From Lytechinus variegatus (lineage: Eukaryota; Echinodermata; Echinoidea; Temnopleuroida; Toxopneustidae): 64,000 nucleotides of DNA. The stretch spans positions 32,091,292 to 32,155,291 of the forward strand of contig NC_054753.1 of assembly GCF_018143015.1 (NCBI RefSeq), read 5' to 3'. A model generated the notes under the pieces. The model saw nothing but the letters and a program-made list of their open reading frames with translations, did not search any database and was not told the origin of the DNA. This document shows positions 11,972 through 44,961 of this stretch, one piece after another. A program made the translations under genes and the position numbers. Each line of letters opens with the position of its first letter. Positions within the stretch are counted from its first letter, which is position 1.

Positions 11972-12234
11972 TCATTTTTAACAGAGCAAAGTAAAGTGGT
12001 CGAAATAATTCTAATGAACTTGTGCAGACAAATTATTTTTTTTTTAATTTTCAGCTCAATATATTTCTATCACCCCCGCCCCACATACACACACACACAA
12101 ATTGCTCAGACTGAACTTACGCCACTGGGCCCCATTAATGACAATCCATCAAAATATAAAGAAGAAGTTATTTTGATAACAGAAATAAAGACATTAGTTC
12201 CCCACTCGGGATTCTCAGTGGAATGGTTTAGTGA

Positions 12235-32075
<19,841 letters not shown>

Positions 32076-32203
32076 TAATCTCTTTCAAGATCTTCTATGG
32101 CAGACGAATACGTGATGAAAAGTATAAAATTCTTTAATTAAGCAGACGATATGTTTAAAAGCCCAGTTTCTGATCAATACTGCTTTCTGAAAAATATTTT
32201 GCG

Positions 32204-32213
32204 AATATATATT
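32204..32213 (-). promoter_or_regulatory. Candidate TATA box, gene A
   Basis: AATATATATT about 130 nt upstream of the ATG. The 5' flank around it (CTGATC near 32170) aligns with the gene B flank, where ATAAATA sits in a similar place. No transcript start is known. Confidence 0.25.
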
Positions 32214-32717
32214 GGGGATTGACATGAAAACGTAAACAAAAGTTGTCTAATATCGCATCAAATCGAAATTAGGTGAAATTAGAGAAGAGGATACGTGACA
32301 GGAAGCGATATTTTTCAAACCCTGTCCAAGTATTTCAATACACTTTCAGTACAATTATAAAGTTATGTACAGGAGTTAGATAGCCCGACCAGACTAGGGT
32401 AATCATGTTGCATCAACCTTTTAAATTCATATATGACAATGTTGTCTTTGAAAGTCATCAAAATGTGGTAAAAATCTCAATTTAATTAGAGGATTATTTA
32501 TTTTCAATAGCAGATCAATGATTTCATAAGGGGTAGAAAATTTTGAATTGTCAGTTTGCATTAATGACGTACACTGTCGCTCCAAATGACAAGGAAACAA
32601 GCTTATGATTCCAATATAAATTGTGTTTTACCCTCAACAACAACATGACAAGCCCCAAAATAGTTTAGTCAAAATTATTCTCTACGTAAAATATTTTACA
32701 ATTTTATCTTAAAAATA

Positions 32718-32925
32718 TTGGGTCGTCGTGGTCTAGTGGTTATGACTCTCATCTTTCAATCTAAGAGGCATGGGTTCGAATCCCTTCGGCAAGAAATTTA
32801 CCCACATTGCGCTGCACTAGGCCAAGGTGAGGTGAATGGGTACCCGTTATGATTTATTTTTTGAATGCTACAGTCGGGGTAATTATGATACCTAGTAGGT
32901 CTATCAAGGGCCGTAGAGATTCTTC
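32718..32925 (+). mobile_element. tRNA-derived SINE
   Basis: The head 'gtcgtggtctagtggttatg' and 'gggttcgaatccc' are followed by the same body as 7094-7378 ('aggtgaggtgaatgggtacc'). Confidence 0.7.
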
Positions 32926-32930
32926 CTTAA

Positions 32931-33512
32931 AGGGATGGTCCGGGCTGAAAGTATTTATAGCTTAATAAATAGAGTAGAATTCACGGATCAACTGTCAAAA
33001 ATTTCATCAAAATCGGATAACAAATAAGGAAGTTATTGAATTTCAAAGTTTAGCAATATTTTGTGAAAATAGTCGTCATTAATATTCATTAGGTTTGCTG
33101 ATGTCACATCTCCACTTGTTCTTTTGTATTTTATTACATGAAACTAGGTTTATTCAAATTTTTTCCGCCAAGAACTAGAAAAGTGGATTGACAACTGATT
33201 TAGTGCAATAGTTATTTATTGCTGCAAGTTGTTTCATTATAAGGAAGACATATTATTCACACAAGTATGAAATAATGAAAAAGTATCATTTAATGTAATA
33301 ACATAAGAAAACGGAAAGAGGAGATGCATGTGACATCATCAGCCCACCTTACATGAATATTTATGACGACTGTTTTCACAAAATATTGCTGAACTTTAAA
33401 CTTCAATAACTTCCTTATTTGTTATCCGATTTTAATGAAATTTTCGGCATTTTGCTCAGTGAATTCTACTACATGTATTAAGATATAAATATTTTCAGCC
33501 CAGACCATCCCT
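32931..33512. mobile_element. Palindromic MITE, TTAA-flanked, AGGGATGGTCC family, copy 1
   Basis: 582 bp. The ends AGGGATGGTCCGGGCTGAAA and TTTCAGCCCAGACCATCCCT are bordered by TTAA (32927-32930 and 33513-33516). The arms carry 'atttatagcttaat' and 'aaaatcggataacaaat'. Copy 2 is at 47652-48232. Non-coding. Confidence 0.8.
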
Positions 33513-34259
33513 TTAAGTCTCCTCGTCTCCCAAGTTATGGTGATATTTATGATTGCTACCAAGACTCTTGGTATGTACCTTCTCTTTAGCTTTTCACTAT
33601 TCATTTTTTATTTCAAATTAATGACTCTGTAAGCATTTCTTTTGTCATAATTTCTATAAAACTCATCTTAGGAATTATTAATCGAAACCATGGACATCCT
33701 GTTACCTGCTGGGGAAGTTTAACATTGCTTTTTAAAAAGTGAAAGTGATAATACGGCCTGGTTTTTTTTAATGATACATGAATTCTTGGTTTTTTCTTAT
33801 ACCACGAAAAATACCACAGTGCTCTTCTTTTACAGAATTTATTTGTAAATAACCTGAATGATGTATTGTCTTGTGACAGTTCAATTCCTTTTTTTTTATT
33901 CAAAATCTGCTAAATTATAAACTGAAGAAAGGATGTACGAGTGGTCAGAATCACTTTCAGTTAATTCTACAATTGTATTTTTTGAATGACAATGCACATA
34001 ATTATTATATTAATATTACCATTTCATGCCATATGTTTGGTAGTTTTAATAGTCTGTAAAACAAAAAACAGGTACAACTAATGAAGTCAAACAAAATGAA
34101 CCAAATTTCTTTGTAATCTAATGTTTCTTTAATTGGTTGATACTACTGAAATTGATGGATATTTTCTTAATATAAAAGCACGTTTAAAAGACTGTAAGTG
34201 ATTCTATCATATTCTGATCCAAACTAACATTTCCAATATCTTAAATCATGGACAAAAAA

Positions 34260-34408
34260 TTATTTATTAACAAATATTCTCTACATTATATACTAGCATG
34301 TTATTTATCAACAAATATTCTCTACATTATATACTAGTATGTTATTTATTAACAGATATTCTCTACATTATATTCTACTATGTTATATATTAACAAATAT
34401 TCTCCACA
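34260..34408. repeat. 41-bp minisatellite, about 3.6 copies
   Basis: The unit starts TTATTTATTAACAAATATTC and ends ACTAGCATG, with a few substitutions between copies. Confidence 0.85.
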
Positions 34409-34497
34409 TACTGGCACAATATTCGGGGAGGTACAGGGCAGTCGGCACGGGGTCGTATTCAGATCAGTGGGTCCACCCAACACACACATGAAAGGTA

Positions 34498-34860
34498 TCA
34501 CAGGCCTAAAACATTTCCCATAGACTCGTGTGTTAAAATGGCACTCATAAAAAATCCACGAAAAATAAGGACGAAATTCGGGGATCGAATGTTTATTACC
34601 AGTGGATAGAACATAATGATAATCCATATCTGACCAGAAAAGGGGATCATCGACCGGCTATTTTTTTTAGAAATAAATCGGCATTTATAAAGGAATCTCC
34701 TGATCGAGGGATCGAAGTCATCACCGGAAACAATAAAATAGCCCTTATCCTTCGGCCAGTCAAAATATAGTTCCAAATTTGCTGATATTTCTTCCCAGTT
34801 TGGAAAAAGGAAGTTCAGTACCAAAAATATAATATGTAATAGATGGAAAATCATATTCAT
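34498..34860 (-). other. Unassigned 120-aa open frame
   Basis: An ATG-to-stop frame with a hydrophobic start (HLLHIIFLVLNFLF) followed by a more polar middle (YFDWPKDKGYFIVSGDDFDP). I recognise no family. It is long for this AT content, but splice context, codon bias and a paralogue are lacking, so it may be chance. Confidence 0.12.
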
Positions 34861-35748
34861 GCACTTTGTCAGTCAGCCATATCAAAATGAAGAAAAATAG
34901 AATGGTTTGGCTCGAATTATGTTGCCTAAGTTCCCAATGTTAATAGGCCCGTGAGACCAACAGCGATTTTTTTTCATCACTACCACTGATCTGAAAATAG
35001 TATTAAGATAAGTGGTCATTACTTGCTCACCCAACGCGAGAGGGCAGTGTGAATGACAATAGGATTTATTTAGTCTTACAACGCCTCATGAATAGTCATG
35101 GCACCAAATAAAGATAGGATAAGCCCCCCCACACACACACACTTTTTTCCAAACCGTATATAAAAACTTAAAAATGATTGTAATTTTTGCATGGTCAGCC
35201 TCCCCCCCCCCCCAACTTTGAAAACCGTTCCACGGCCCCTGATATATTTGAATCTGAATTGATGTGGTTCCATCAGTAGGCTAATCGTGCAGTAGAGTTC
35301 ATGGACGTGGGATTGAGTTTCGCCTATTACAAAGATTTTTCAAAGATTCTTTTCAATTAAAATAGAGGCAAGACTCTAAAAAATATGCAAGTCCGAGATT
35401 TGTAATCTTATTCAAAGCCTCCAAAATAGCCCGTTTGTTCATCATTCCCACTGCCATCTCGTGTCGGGTGCACAAGTATTGACGTGAAGAGAATCGCCCA
35501 AATACTTATGATAAATATCAAATGAACAACAACCAATGAACTGGTCATAGTTTTTAAAGTTAGTTGTTATCTTTTGGGGTTTTATTCAGTTTTCAGAAGC
35601 TCCATTGATTTATCTGTTCATGATGTCAATTACCCGGGGTCAATTCTTTCTGTTCTGCTTTCTTTTAGTAATATCCATATCACTATTTCTTTTCTTAAAC
35701 CTCCTTCGATGCGTGATGCGTCCTAAATGTACAAAATTCCCCTTCTAG

Positions 35749-36313
35749 GATAAGTCAACCCTAGCCATACGTTGATTTGAAAAAAAATCCAACGAGCATA
35801 ACACTGAAAATTTCATTAAAATCGAATGTAAGATAAGTTATGACATTTTAAATTTTCGCATAATTTCACAAAACATTTATTATGCACATCCTGTTCGGTA
35901 TGCAAATGAGGAGACTGATGACGTCATCCACTCACTATTTGTATTTTATGAAATATGAGGTATTTTAATTTTCCTATCGTTGTCAAGTGAAACAAAGATT
36001 AATTCCTCCTTGAACATGTGAAATCAGCATTATTTTAATACTATATGATTCAGTCGAGTTGGTCCTTATGCCAAATCTATAAAAAAATGAAATATTGTAT
36101 AATTCAAACAATAAAAACAAAAGAAATAGTGAGTGAAGGACATCACTGTCTCATTTTGCATGTCACTGAGATGTGCATGTAACTGTTTGTGAAAAATAAG
36201 AGAAACTTTATAATGGCATAACTTTCTTATTTTACATCCGATTTTGTATCGTTTTGCTAGTTTGATTTTCTCTATTTATTCAAATCATCATTTTTCTGGG
36301 GTGGACTTGACCT
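35749..36313. mobile_element. Palindromic MITE, AAGTCCACC family, copy 3
   Basis: The most diverged copy. It begins 'taagtcaacc', ends 'ggggtggacttgacc', and the internal order of phrases matches 1697-2277. Confidence 0.65.
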
Positions 36314-37244
36314 GTAAATGTGGGTTTGATTATGTGCAGTTCACGTATTCAGGTATATCATTAACAGTTTGGAATCATTTCTCTCAATTCATTATTTACA
36401 GTACACAGATCCCATAGAAGAAGATTCATATTTCACAAAAAGGTGCAATTTCATAATTCATTTCCAGGCACAAAATCAAAATGATTCTCGTTATGATTAA
36501 TGCATATTTTGCATATCTATGGCTACACAACACATCCAATTAAGATTAAAATTTAAGGAGTAGATGGAGAAACCTCTTTTCCAAATCGAACAAGTCAATT
36601 TCGAAATGACTTTCAATAATCCTAACTATACTACTCTTTATAAAGTGCAATGGTATGTAGCGTAGTTACACTTTTTACTGCAACATTGTGCGTAATAATA
36701 TTAGACTATTTACATGACAATATACATAATACCATGAATATACAAAGTGATGAAGAAAATTCATAGATTCATGATTAATTTTGAAATGTTCGACCTTTTT
36801 CAAACCATCTTTAGGAACTGAGTAGACTAAAACTTACAGTAGCACGACACACCAACAACTACGGTATAACATTGATATTAAAGTCACTCTAAATCTTTAG
36901 GAAAGTGTAAGTAATGTCAATTATACTCAAGTATCATTTAAAAATTTTAAAAAATACAGTAGTAATTGGGTATTTTTAGCCGATAGAATTCAAAATTTGC
37001 ATTTTCAGTCGTTAGAATTGAAATTTGGCACTAACGATTTTTATGGTTAAAAATAGCTCTTTTGGCACTCACATTGTAAATTTAGTAATTTGATGATAAT
37101 AAGTCACAAACAGAGATTACATCATTAAGATATTCAACTCATTTCCATGTTAGAAGTGGTGTTATATAAGCAAGAATATATAATGCAGAGTTCTTTTTAT
37201 TGGGCATCTAATGAAGAAGAATATTAATGAAAAAAACCCAGTAA

Positions 37245-37915
37245 ATTCATCAGGTAAATTGCCAATTCGTCTACTGCCAACTCGTCAACTCATCACATGT
37301 TCTGCTTTCATTAAGTCTAATGCCATTCCGTATATCAACATTTCGTCCAACAACTATTTGGTCCAATGACTATTTGGTCCAATCATCAATTCGCCTAATC
37401 ACCATTTCCTCTGTAAACATTTCGTCTCATAACCATTTGCTCTTATATCTATTTCATTTTCATTCACTTTGCACAATTAGCACTTAGTCCAATTGGCCCA
37501 AATGATAATAATAACTGGATTTATATGGCGATTTTGCCTGAGGATACAAAGCGCTTGCTATATACCCCGGCTTTAGCTCAGCTACCATCACCGGCGTTCA
37601 GGGCATTCAAGGAATTCTTCCTACCGGGTACCCATTCACCTCACCTGGGTTGAGTGCTGCACAGTGTGAATAAATTCCTTGCAGAAGGTTAACACGCCAT
37701 GTCTTGGATTCGAACCCACGACCCTCTGTTTGAAAGGCGAGTGTCAGAACTACTATAGCACGAATCGCGCCAACAAAGCTATTGGACCAACTGATTATTA
37801 GCCGAAATAGTGAGTGGACGAATTAGACCCTGTGGATAGTAGACCAACTGAAGGTAATGATAGTAGACGAGTTGGCAATAGGAGGAATTGGCATTAGACG
37901 AATATAAAATAAGCC
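37245..37915. mobile_element. Inverted-repeat element split by a SINE
   Basis: The left arm is built of short repeats like TTTGGTCCAAT and GCCAATTCGTCTA. The right arm (37780-37915) carries the inverse, for example GACGAGTTGGCAAT and AATTGGCATTAGACGAAT. The repetitive arms recall foldback structure. A minus-strand SINE at 37505-37780 separates the arms. Confidence 0.55.
37505..37780 (-). mobile_element. tRNA-derived SINE, minus strand
   Basis: Contains the inverse of the SINE body ('ctaccgggtacccattcacctcacctgg') and of the B box ('ggattcgaaccc'). Confidence 0.7.
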
Positions 37916-38030
37916 TTAAATCTAACAAAAAATAGTTTATATCGTTCACACACAGCAAACACACGATTCGTACAGTGGAATAGCTCGTAACATGCACTAT
38001 TGAATGATTTTCAATAAATAAAATAGGCTT

Positions 38031-38395
38031 TAAAGGGGAAGTTTACCCTGATAAGTTTGGTTTTAATATACAGCAAAAAATCAGGGGAAGGTTTGTTTAA
38101 AAACCTAATAATAACAGAGTTATGAAAATATTACTTTGTTTTACTCATATGCGAGCAGCTTCATGTAGTATAGATTGAATGGAATATAAAGGACTACAAT
38201 GATTTTCTTACAGAATGGGATATGAAATGATCCACCACACAAATAAATATCACCTTCATTCTTTTTAGGACATTGTTTGGAATTATACATCGCATGAGAT
38301 ATAGAGGAGCTAACATAACAATCATAACTTCATAACCTTCACTAATTTTTTTTTCTGCTTCTATAAACGCGAACATCAGGGTGACCCTTCCCTTT
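38031..38395. mobile_element. Probable MITE with AAGGGGAAG ends
   Basis: The left end TTAAAGGGGAAGTTTACCCT and the right end AGGGTGACCCTTCCCTTTTA are inverse to each other. Non-coding interior. Confidence 0.5.
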
Positions 38396-38590
38396 TACAA
38401 TGATGAAGGCCGATGCTGTAATTTTGGATACTACACAATTTGGTGTTAAGAAGAACATCTGTAGCGTTCTGTGAGGAGCAGACCCTCGGGTTTTAAATAT
38501 GCACTAGTTTACACATTAATAGTGTAAAAGTCCGGGGTTAAAGTCACAACGGAATATGTTAATATAACACCATTGGATATTTGACTAAAC

Positions 38591-38730
38591 AAGAAGAAGT
38601 GGAGGAGAAGGAAGAGCAAGAGAAATAAAAAAAGTGAGTCATCAGTTAATTTTATTATAAATGTCAATCATTGTAACTTGGTATTGTGTACATGAATCTA
38701 ACACTGGTACATTAATATTTGGTGTAGTCC
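38591..38730. repeat. Segment homologous to gene B intron 3 next to exon 4
   Basis: An A/G-rich patch followed by 'atcagttaattttattataa' and 'gtcaatcattgtaact' parallels 45745-45880 in the same order and orientation. It suggests a duplicated scrap of the same intron, without exon 4 alongside. Confidence 0.45.
38651..38656 (-). terminator. Candidate polyadenylation signal AATAAA, gene B
   Basis: AATAAA on the minus strand about 270 nt beyond the gene B stop, matching the spacing in gene A. Confidence 0.4.
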
Positions 38731-38925
38731 TCTGTGAACATGGTGAACACCATGTGTTGTATTCTTAACACCCTTGTTTTTTGGAGTATGGTGTGTGGAC
38801 CGGTCCCAAAGCATATCAAAAAAAGAAAAAGCTACAATGATAACATAGTTAGTATGGTAATACACAACAATAAAGACATATTATTATTTAGTTCCCCAGT
38901 GCAGTGGGCCTTCTCTCTTGAATGC

Positions 38926-39162
38926 CTAAAAGGAAATATCGAAGCAAAATCCAAATATGCATATTCGTACTGAACCCGATACCGATCGTCTCTTCCGCCC
39001 GCCTTGGTCAGTCATTCCAGTTTGTTCGGTCCAATAAGATTCATATCCTGCACATAACCCTCGTATGATTGGTCCATTTGAAAGAGTGACGTAACCGGCT
39101 GGGATGACACCTATTCGTTCATAGTTTAGATTTACGATGCGTACTGAAGCTATATCGATTAC
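38926..39162 (-). CDS. Gene B exon 5: BRICHOS C-terminal half, furin site, peptide, stop
   Basis: Acceptor ATTTACAG, stop TAG at 38926-38928. It encodes residues 148-225. Up to RKRR it differs from gene A by five substitutions and a one-codon deletion (TDQGG for TAGQGG). The following peptide, SVSGSVR then ICIFGFC then FDISF, differs at eight of 19 aligned residues. Confidence 0.88.
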   Translation of the reverse strand, partial: VIDIASVRIVNLNYERIGVIPAGYVTLSNGPIIRGLCAGYESYWTEQTGMTDQGGRKRRSVSGSVRICIFGFCFDISF

Positions 39163-42100
39163 CTGTAAATGAATAGAACAAAAGTGATGGAAAATAAAAC
39201 TTATAATAATAATAATGGGAAGAGCGTTTGGGTGTCGATCGGTGTTCATGTGATGTTGTTTTGTTGTTGTTGTTGCTGTTTTTGTTGACTTTATTCTACA
39301 TATTATGAACATAAAAACCAATATTATAGCATCAGAAGAATTAACATGGTATATATATTTTGTGGAGCGTTGTGGCCCAGTGGATTAGTCGTGGGTTCGA
39401 ATCCCAGCCATGGCGTAATTTCCTTCAGCAAGAAACTGATCTGCATTGTGCTGCACTCAGCCCACGTGGGGTAAATGGGTACCGGTAGGAGGTAATTCCT
39501 TAAAAAGCTGTGTGCGCTATGAACGCCTAGCTTAGCCGGGTAATATATGTGCGCAATATAAATACCCTATATTATTATCATAAATCAGACATGGCATCAT
39601 TCGAAGAGTTTTGTTCCAAAAAGGGCTAAATCCACTTTTAGTATTTTTCTGTTGGAAATCGAACACGAAACACATAAATATGGCTACCAGAATGCATGTC
39701 ACATCTTTTCTGATGTTGATCCATTGAAATTTACAAAAAAATATCATCTTTTCTAAGGACGGTGAATTTTCCGCATACATTCGTAATTCCGAAGCTTCGT
39801 AATTCCGAAGGTTCGGTTATTCCGAAGGTTCGTATTTCCGAAGGTTCGTAATTCCGAAGGTTCGTTAATCCGAAAACGAAATAAGGTTCGTAATTCCGAA
39901 GGTTCGTTAATCCGAAAACGAAATAAGGTTCGTAATTCCGAAGGTTCGTTAATCCGAAAACAAAATAAGGTTCGTAATTCCGAAGGTTCGTTAATCCGAA
40001 AACGAAATAAGGTTCGTAATTTCGAAGGTTCGTTAATCCGAAAACGAAATAAGGTTCGTTAATCCGAAAACGAAATAAGGTTCGTTAATCCGAAAATTAA
40101 ATAAGGTTCGTATTTCCGAAAATGAAAATAATTCATTTTGGTAACAAAAACGATGTTGTCATTACAAGATTACACGATATTATGCAATGATATAGTAATA
40201 ACGATCGATGATGTGTGTTGGGGGCAAAGCATGTATTTCATTAAGAATGGCGCCCTGATCAAGCATAGGCCAATTTCGATTTTATCTGAGCAATTGCTGC
40301 CTATAAGCAAATGGTTTAATTAAAGATGCAGGGGATCAAGCGTGTTGGAAGCGTGCGAGCAACCTCTAGATAATAGGATTTGTATTGGAGGGGATGTCAT
40401 TTTTAATAACGGCTTCTACTGGTAATAAAAATAAAAATAATACTAATAATGATCCTTGTGAGATGTTGAAAGCGCGAATCGCAAGCTGAAACTAGTAGAC
40501 ATTTCATGTAACAAAACGTGAAGTGAGCATTCGGAGCATTTTTTGTAATCGTGAGAAATCGTAAATCGTGAAAAAATACGTTCCGCCGCCATTGGCTAAA
40601 ACACGCATCATCTTCATGGCTAACTGCAAAAAGTTCTTAAAATGTCCCCTTTAGATCAGGTCAGAGCATATATATTTAAAAATTCTGTTCGCGCTTCTTG
40701 CTAGCAGTTATTATCTAAATTTAGTTACATAGGCATCTCGCTTTGAAGATCGCAAACATATTGCCCATCATATTAACAAAAATATATAGCTCGCGCTCGC
40801 ATTATTTAAAAAGGGTTTATCATGTTATTACATATTTACTTTATTTTATAAGGATAAAGCTAATTATTGACTGTTAGGACTACCCTTTCAAAGAAACAAA
40901 CAAAAATTAACTTTAAACTGCCGATCAAGGAAAATATGGCTAAAAAAATCCCCCCCTCTATTTGACGAAAGTTGGATGGAGGCAGGGGGCATCAAAAATG
41001 GAATAAAAAACAGGGAATTAATATTTTCCAAACTGGGAAAGTTCCTTTTTCAAAAAATAAATATGCCGTTTTTCATGTTTTTTCGAAATAAAATACTCTT
41101 TTTAAAGTATACAAGTTAAGTTAAGTTTTCAGGCTGGAATATTGAAAAATGTCATTTTGCGCTTCGCACTCTCATTCGATTGGTGAAATATGCATCCTAT
41201 AAAGAGGTCACTAAATGCTTTCTTTAACAGGTTCCTTTTCTGGTCAGTATGTTCAAGCTCGCGTTTTGCGCTCGTGTTAATTATTTATTTAGATGCACAT
41301 CTTTTTAATGACAGCAGAAATCTGCTCGGATTTTTAAAAACTAATTTAAGTTTAGCTTGTGATTCACGCTCGCAACACCTCGCAATAATGCCATTTTAAG
41401 AATAACTGACCACAAAAAACGTTATACAACTTCACCTTTGAATTTGTTTTACCAAGCCGCTCGCTCATTATACTCTCTCCCGAAAAATAAAGCCTAAATA
41501 TACATTTTGCCATAATAAGAAGTCACTTCAAAAAAGTTATTCTCTACTTAATCACTATCAAACACACAATGACTTCAAGCAGATGATAATCTTCAGGTGA
41601 AAATATCACCACAGTCCCAATTTTGACGTATGAGTTTCATTTTTTGGCTTTACCCCCAACGAAAATTCGTTCGGCCGCCCTTGCCTTCCCATCCTCATAT
41701 GATAACTGAACGGCAACAGTGTCCCCCGCCCCCTCCCCTTGCCTCTGCCTCTGCTTTCCCGGTTTTCATTTTTCGGATTAACGAACCTTATTTTGTTTTC
41801 GGATTAACGAACCTTATTTTGTTTTCGGATTAACGAACCTTCTTTCGTTTTCGGATTAACGAACCTTCCAAAAAACGAACCTTATTTTGTTTTCGGATTA
41901 ACGAACCTTATTTCGTTTTCGGATTAACGAACCTTCGGAAAAACGAACCTTATTTCGTTTTCGGATCAACGAACCTTCGGAATAACGAACCTTTTTTCGT
42001 TTTCGGATTAACGAACCTTCGGAACAACGAACCTTATTTCGTTTTCGGATTAACGAACCTTCGGAACAACGAACCTTATTTCGTTTTCGGATTATCGAAC

Positions 42101-44710
42101 CTTCGGAATAACGAATCGTCGGAATTACGCCACAAATGTTCGGATTAACGAACCCTTTTTCGTTTTCGGATTAACGAACATCGAGGTATAGGCAATTTAC
42201 GTGTTTCGGAATTACGAACCTTCGGAATAAAGAACCTTCGGAATTACGAAGTGTAACCGAATTTTCGATATCTAATTCCAAAAGGAGCTAAATCCAATCC
42301 AAGAATATTTATAAAAATAATTATTATAAAATTTTCATCAAAATTTGCACTGATCGTGCAAACTTCTATCCACAACGTGTTACCCAAAAATTAAATGCAT
42401 AACTTTAATTAGCTTCTTTGGGAAAAAAACTGTTTTGGATTTTGCTCCTTTTCGAGTAAAAAAAACTCAAATTTGCAATCAAGTTTTACCAAACTTTATC
42501 CCCCCCCAAAAAAAAAAAATGCGACATGTAGCTTTTGATTCTCACGTCGAAGATACATTTATATTTGTATTTAAAAAAATCAATTTGGGTCAGTCTACAG
42601 GATCCAAAAAATATTAAGTCTTATTATGAACCGCTGTGTTGGCTCAGTCGGTAGAGCGTCCGTCTCACAACCGGGAGGTCGGGGTTCAAACCCCGGTCGC
42701 GTCAGACCAACAGACGTTAAAAGATGGGAGTTGCTGCTACCTTGTTTGGCGTTCAACGATTAAAGGGATAGAGCCTCGTCGATCTGGCGCTGCACAGTGG
42801 CTGCCGGGCCCACGATCAATTGGGCAAAGCAAATTTTCGGAGTATATCATTTCATGTCTATTTCGAACAATGAATTATGGATTTGGATTTAGATTTGGTT
42901 TGGAAAGGACAATAAAATGAATCGATTTCATAAAGAAATGCTAAAATATTACAGTTGTCGGTATTCAAAGACTGTACATAAACGAGTATGTGATAGTTTG
43001 CCTCTATCCTGGAATATTTTTCTTTCCTTTGCACGTTTAGTCAATTGAAGTAAAACGGATAAATTCAAGCATTTTTTAACAATTTTGCCAACCAAATTAA
43101 AATTTCAACACTTAGTAAGCACAATTTTACTCTTTCTTGTGCGAGCTGGATCTGAGGATATACTGAATCTGAACACAAGTTTATATCAGACATCTCCAGC
43201 ATTTTATTAATGATTTTTATTATTTAAAGTGGGTTTACATTTCTTTTTACATTTAATATTTGTTTCTCTACACCTTTTCCAAGCTTGACATTGATTAACA
43301 AGATGAAAATCATGCCTAAGCCATTTCATGTAAATCACAGCTCAGCGTCAAGCAAATATCGTCACGATGGCCTCGGTGTGTGGGGAGTGGGGTGGGGCAC
43401 AATGCACACTTCGAAGTGTTTTTGGCAAGGAAACAAGTTTAAAAAGGTAAACAACATCTTCAAATCAATTTTACTAGCTAAATTCCACGTGTTCTTCATG
43501 ATTAAGGTCTACTTTTATTCGCATAACTATTTCAAAGTTCTGCGCAAATTATTTTTCACTAACTTTTCAAAAGTAAGTGGTGCTCACTCAAGCGGAAATA
43601 TTTTTCGACTGTTATATCGTCATTTGCTTAAATGGATCTGTACCAATGTTAACATGTGGAAAATCTTAAGGATAATACCAATGTATAATTTTACAGGATT
43701 TTTTTTATTTAATTGATACTTTGATAATTCGTAGTCATCCATTCCGCTCATAATATGATTAATATATGTTTGGTTTTGTCATATTTTCAAGCACTTTGCT
43801 TACACTGGCAATCCATTATCTGCAACTGATTGTATGTTTATTGATATACCACATCTCTTCCGAGAGAATTCCACTGATTGCCTGTGCGTCAAAGAATTTT
43901 ATTCAAAATTCTTTTAATTGCATATATATCATTAATCAGCCAAGCCCCGCATTACAAAACAGAATTACTCAAACTTAAACATAGTCGAAGCTAGTCGAAG
44001 ATAAATTATTGCTCCAGATCCCCTTTCACAAAATAAAAGTCACACTCGGCGATCGCGCATTTGCACTTGCTGCCCCCAATAGTCTGATCATGACCATTTT
44101 GTACTCATTCCTTATTCATGATGATACTTGTCATAATGTTCCATTAGAGTACATAGGCCACCTCCCTATCTGATATATCAGGATATATACCCCCGTGATC
44201 GAGACCCATGCAAGGGTTTCACCACAATTTGTGTGGGGGTAAAGGGGGGGGGGGTAACCAATGAAGTCATTCTTTTCACATTTTATCATGATAGTGGTAT
44301 TACAGTGTTACTTTGTGCCAAGATGTCTCTTTTTTATTCTATTTTCCCTCCCATTTTCCCCCAACTTCTTTCATCATCATGGCTGCGCCCCTTAGGTCAA
44401 TGTTTATTGAGATTGGTAATAATAGTGTATAGTCAAAAGGCTGTTAAAAGTGCCTATAGTATAGTTGTTGAAACAGTATTAACAAGTGTAAAAAATCTTA
44501 AACTGCTACTACTACAACTACTACAGCTTAATTTTTAATATTCAATCCTTAATGAAATAAACATAGTTATCTAAATTATTAAAAACAAGCACTGTAAGAT
44601 TCATATAATAAACAGCGTGTCTTGCATAACAATTTAAACAGCATTTTACTGTGAAGTAGTACTAAGAGTAGTAGAAGTAGTAGTAGTAGTATAATAGTAG
44701 TAGTAGTAGC

Positions 44711-44754
<44 letters not shown>

Positions 44755-44759
44755 AAGTT

Positions 44760-44814
<55 letters not shown>

Positions 44815-44830
44815 AAGTTGTAGTAGTACA

Positions 44831-44894
<64 letters not shown>

Positions 44895-44897
44895 AAG

Positions 44898-44961
<64 letters not shown>

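Larger units (their letters stand above)
32214..38590. other. Intergenic region between gene A and gene B
   Basis: No supported gene. It contains a SINE and TTAA-flanked MITE (32718-33512), a 41-bp minisatellite (34260-34408), an unassigned open frame (34498-34860), a palindromic MITE (35749-36313), a split inverted-repeat element (37245-37915) and a further TIR element (38031-38395). The stretch 33520-34250 and the stretch 36320-37240 show nothing recognisable. Confidence 0.6.

Noticed and set aside
43285..43716. 143-aa frame, partly repeated on the minus strand at 26664-26864
   Set aside because: It lies inside mariner-like element copies, lacks DDE/D residues or any transposase block, and is broken in the other copy.
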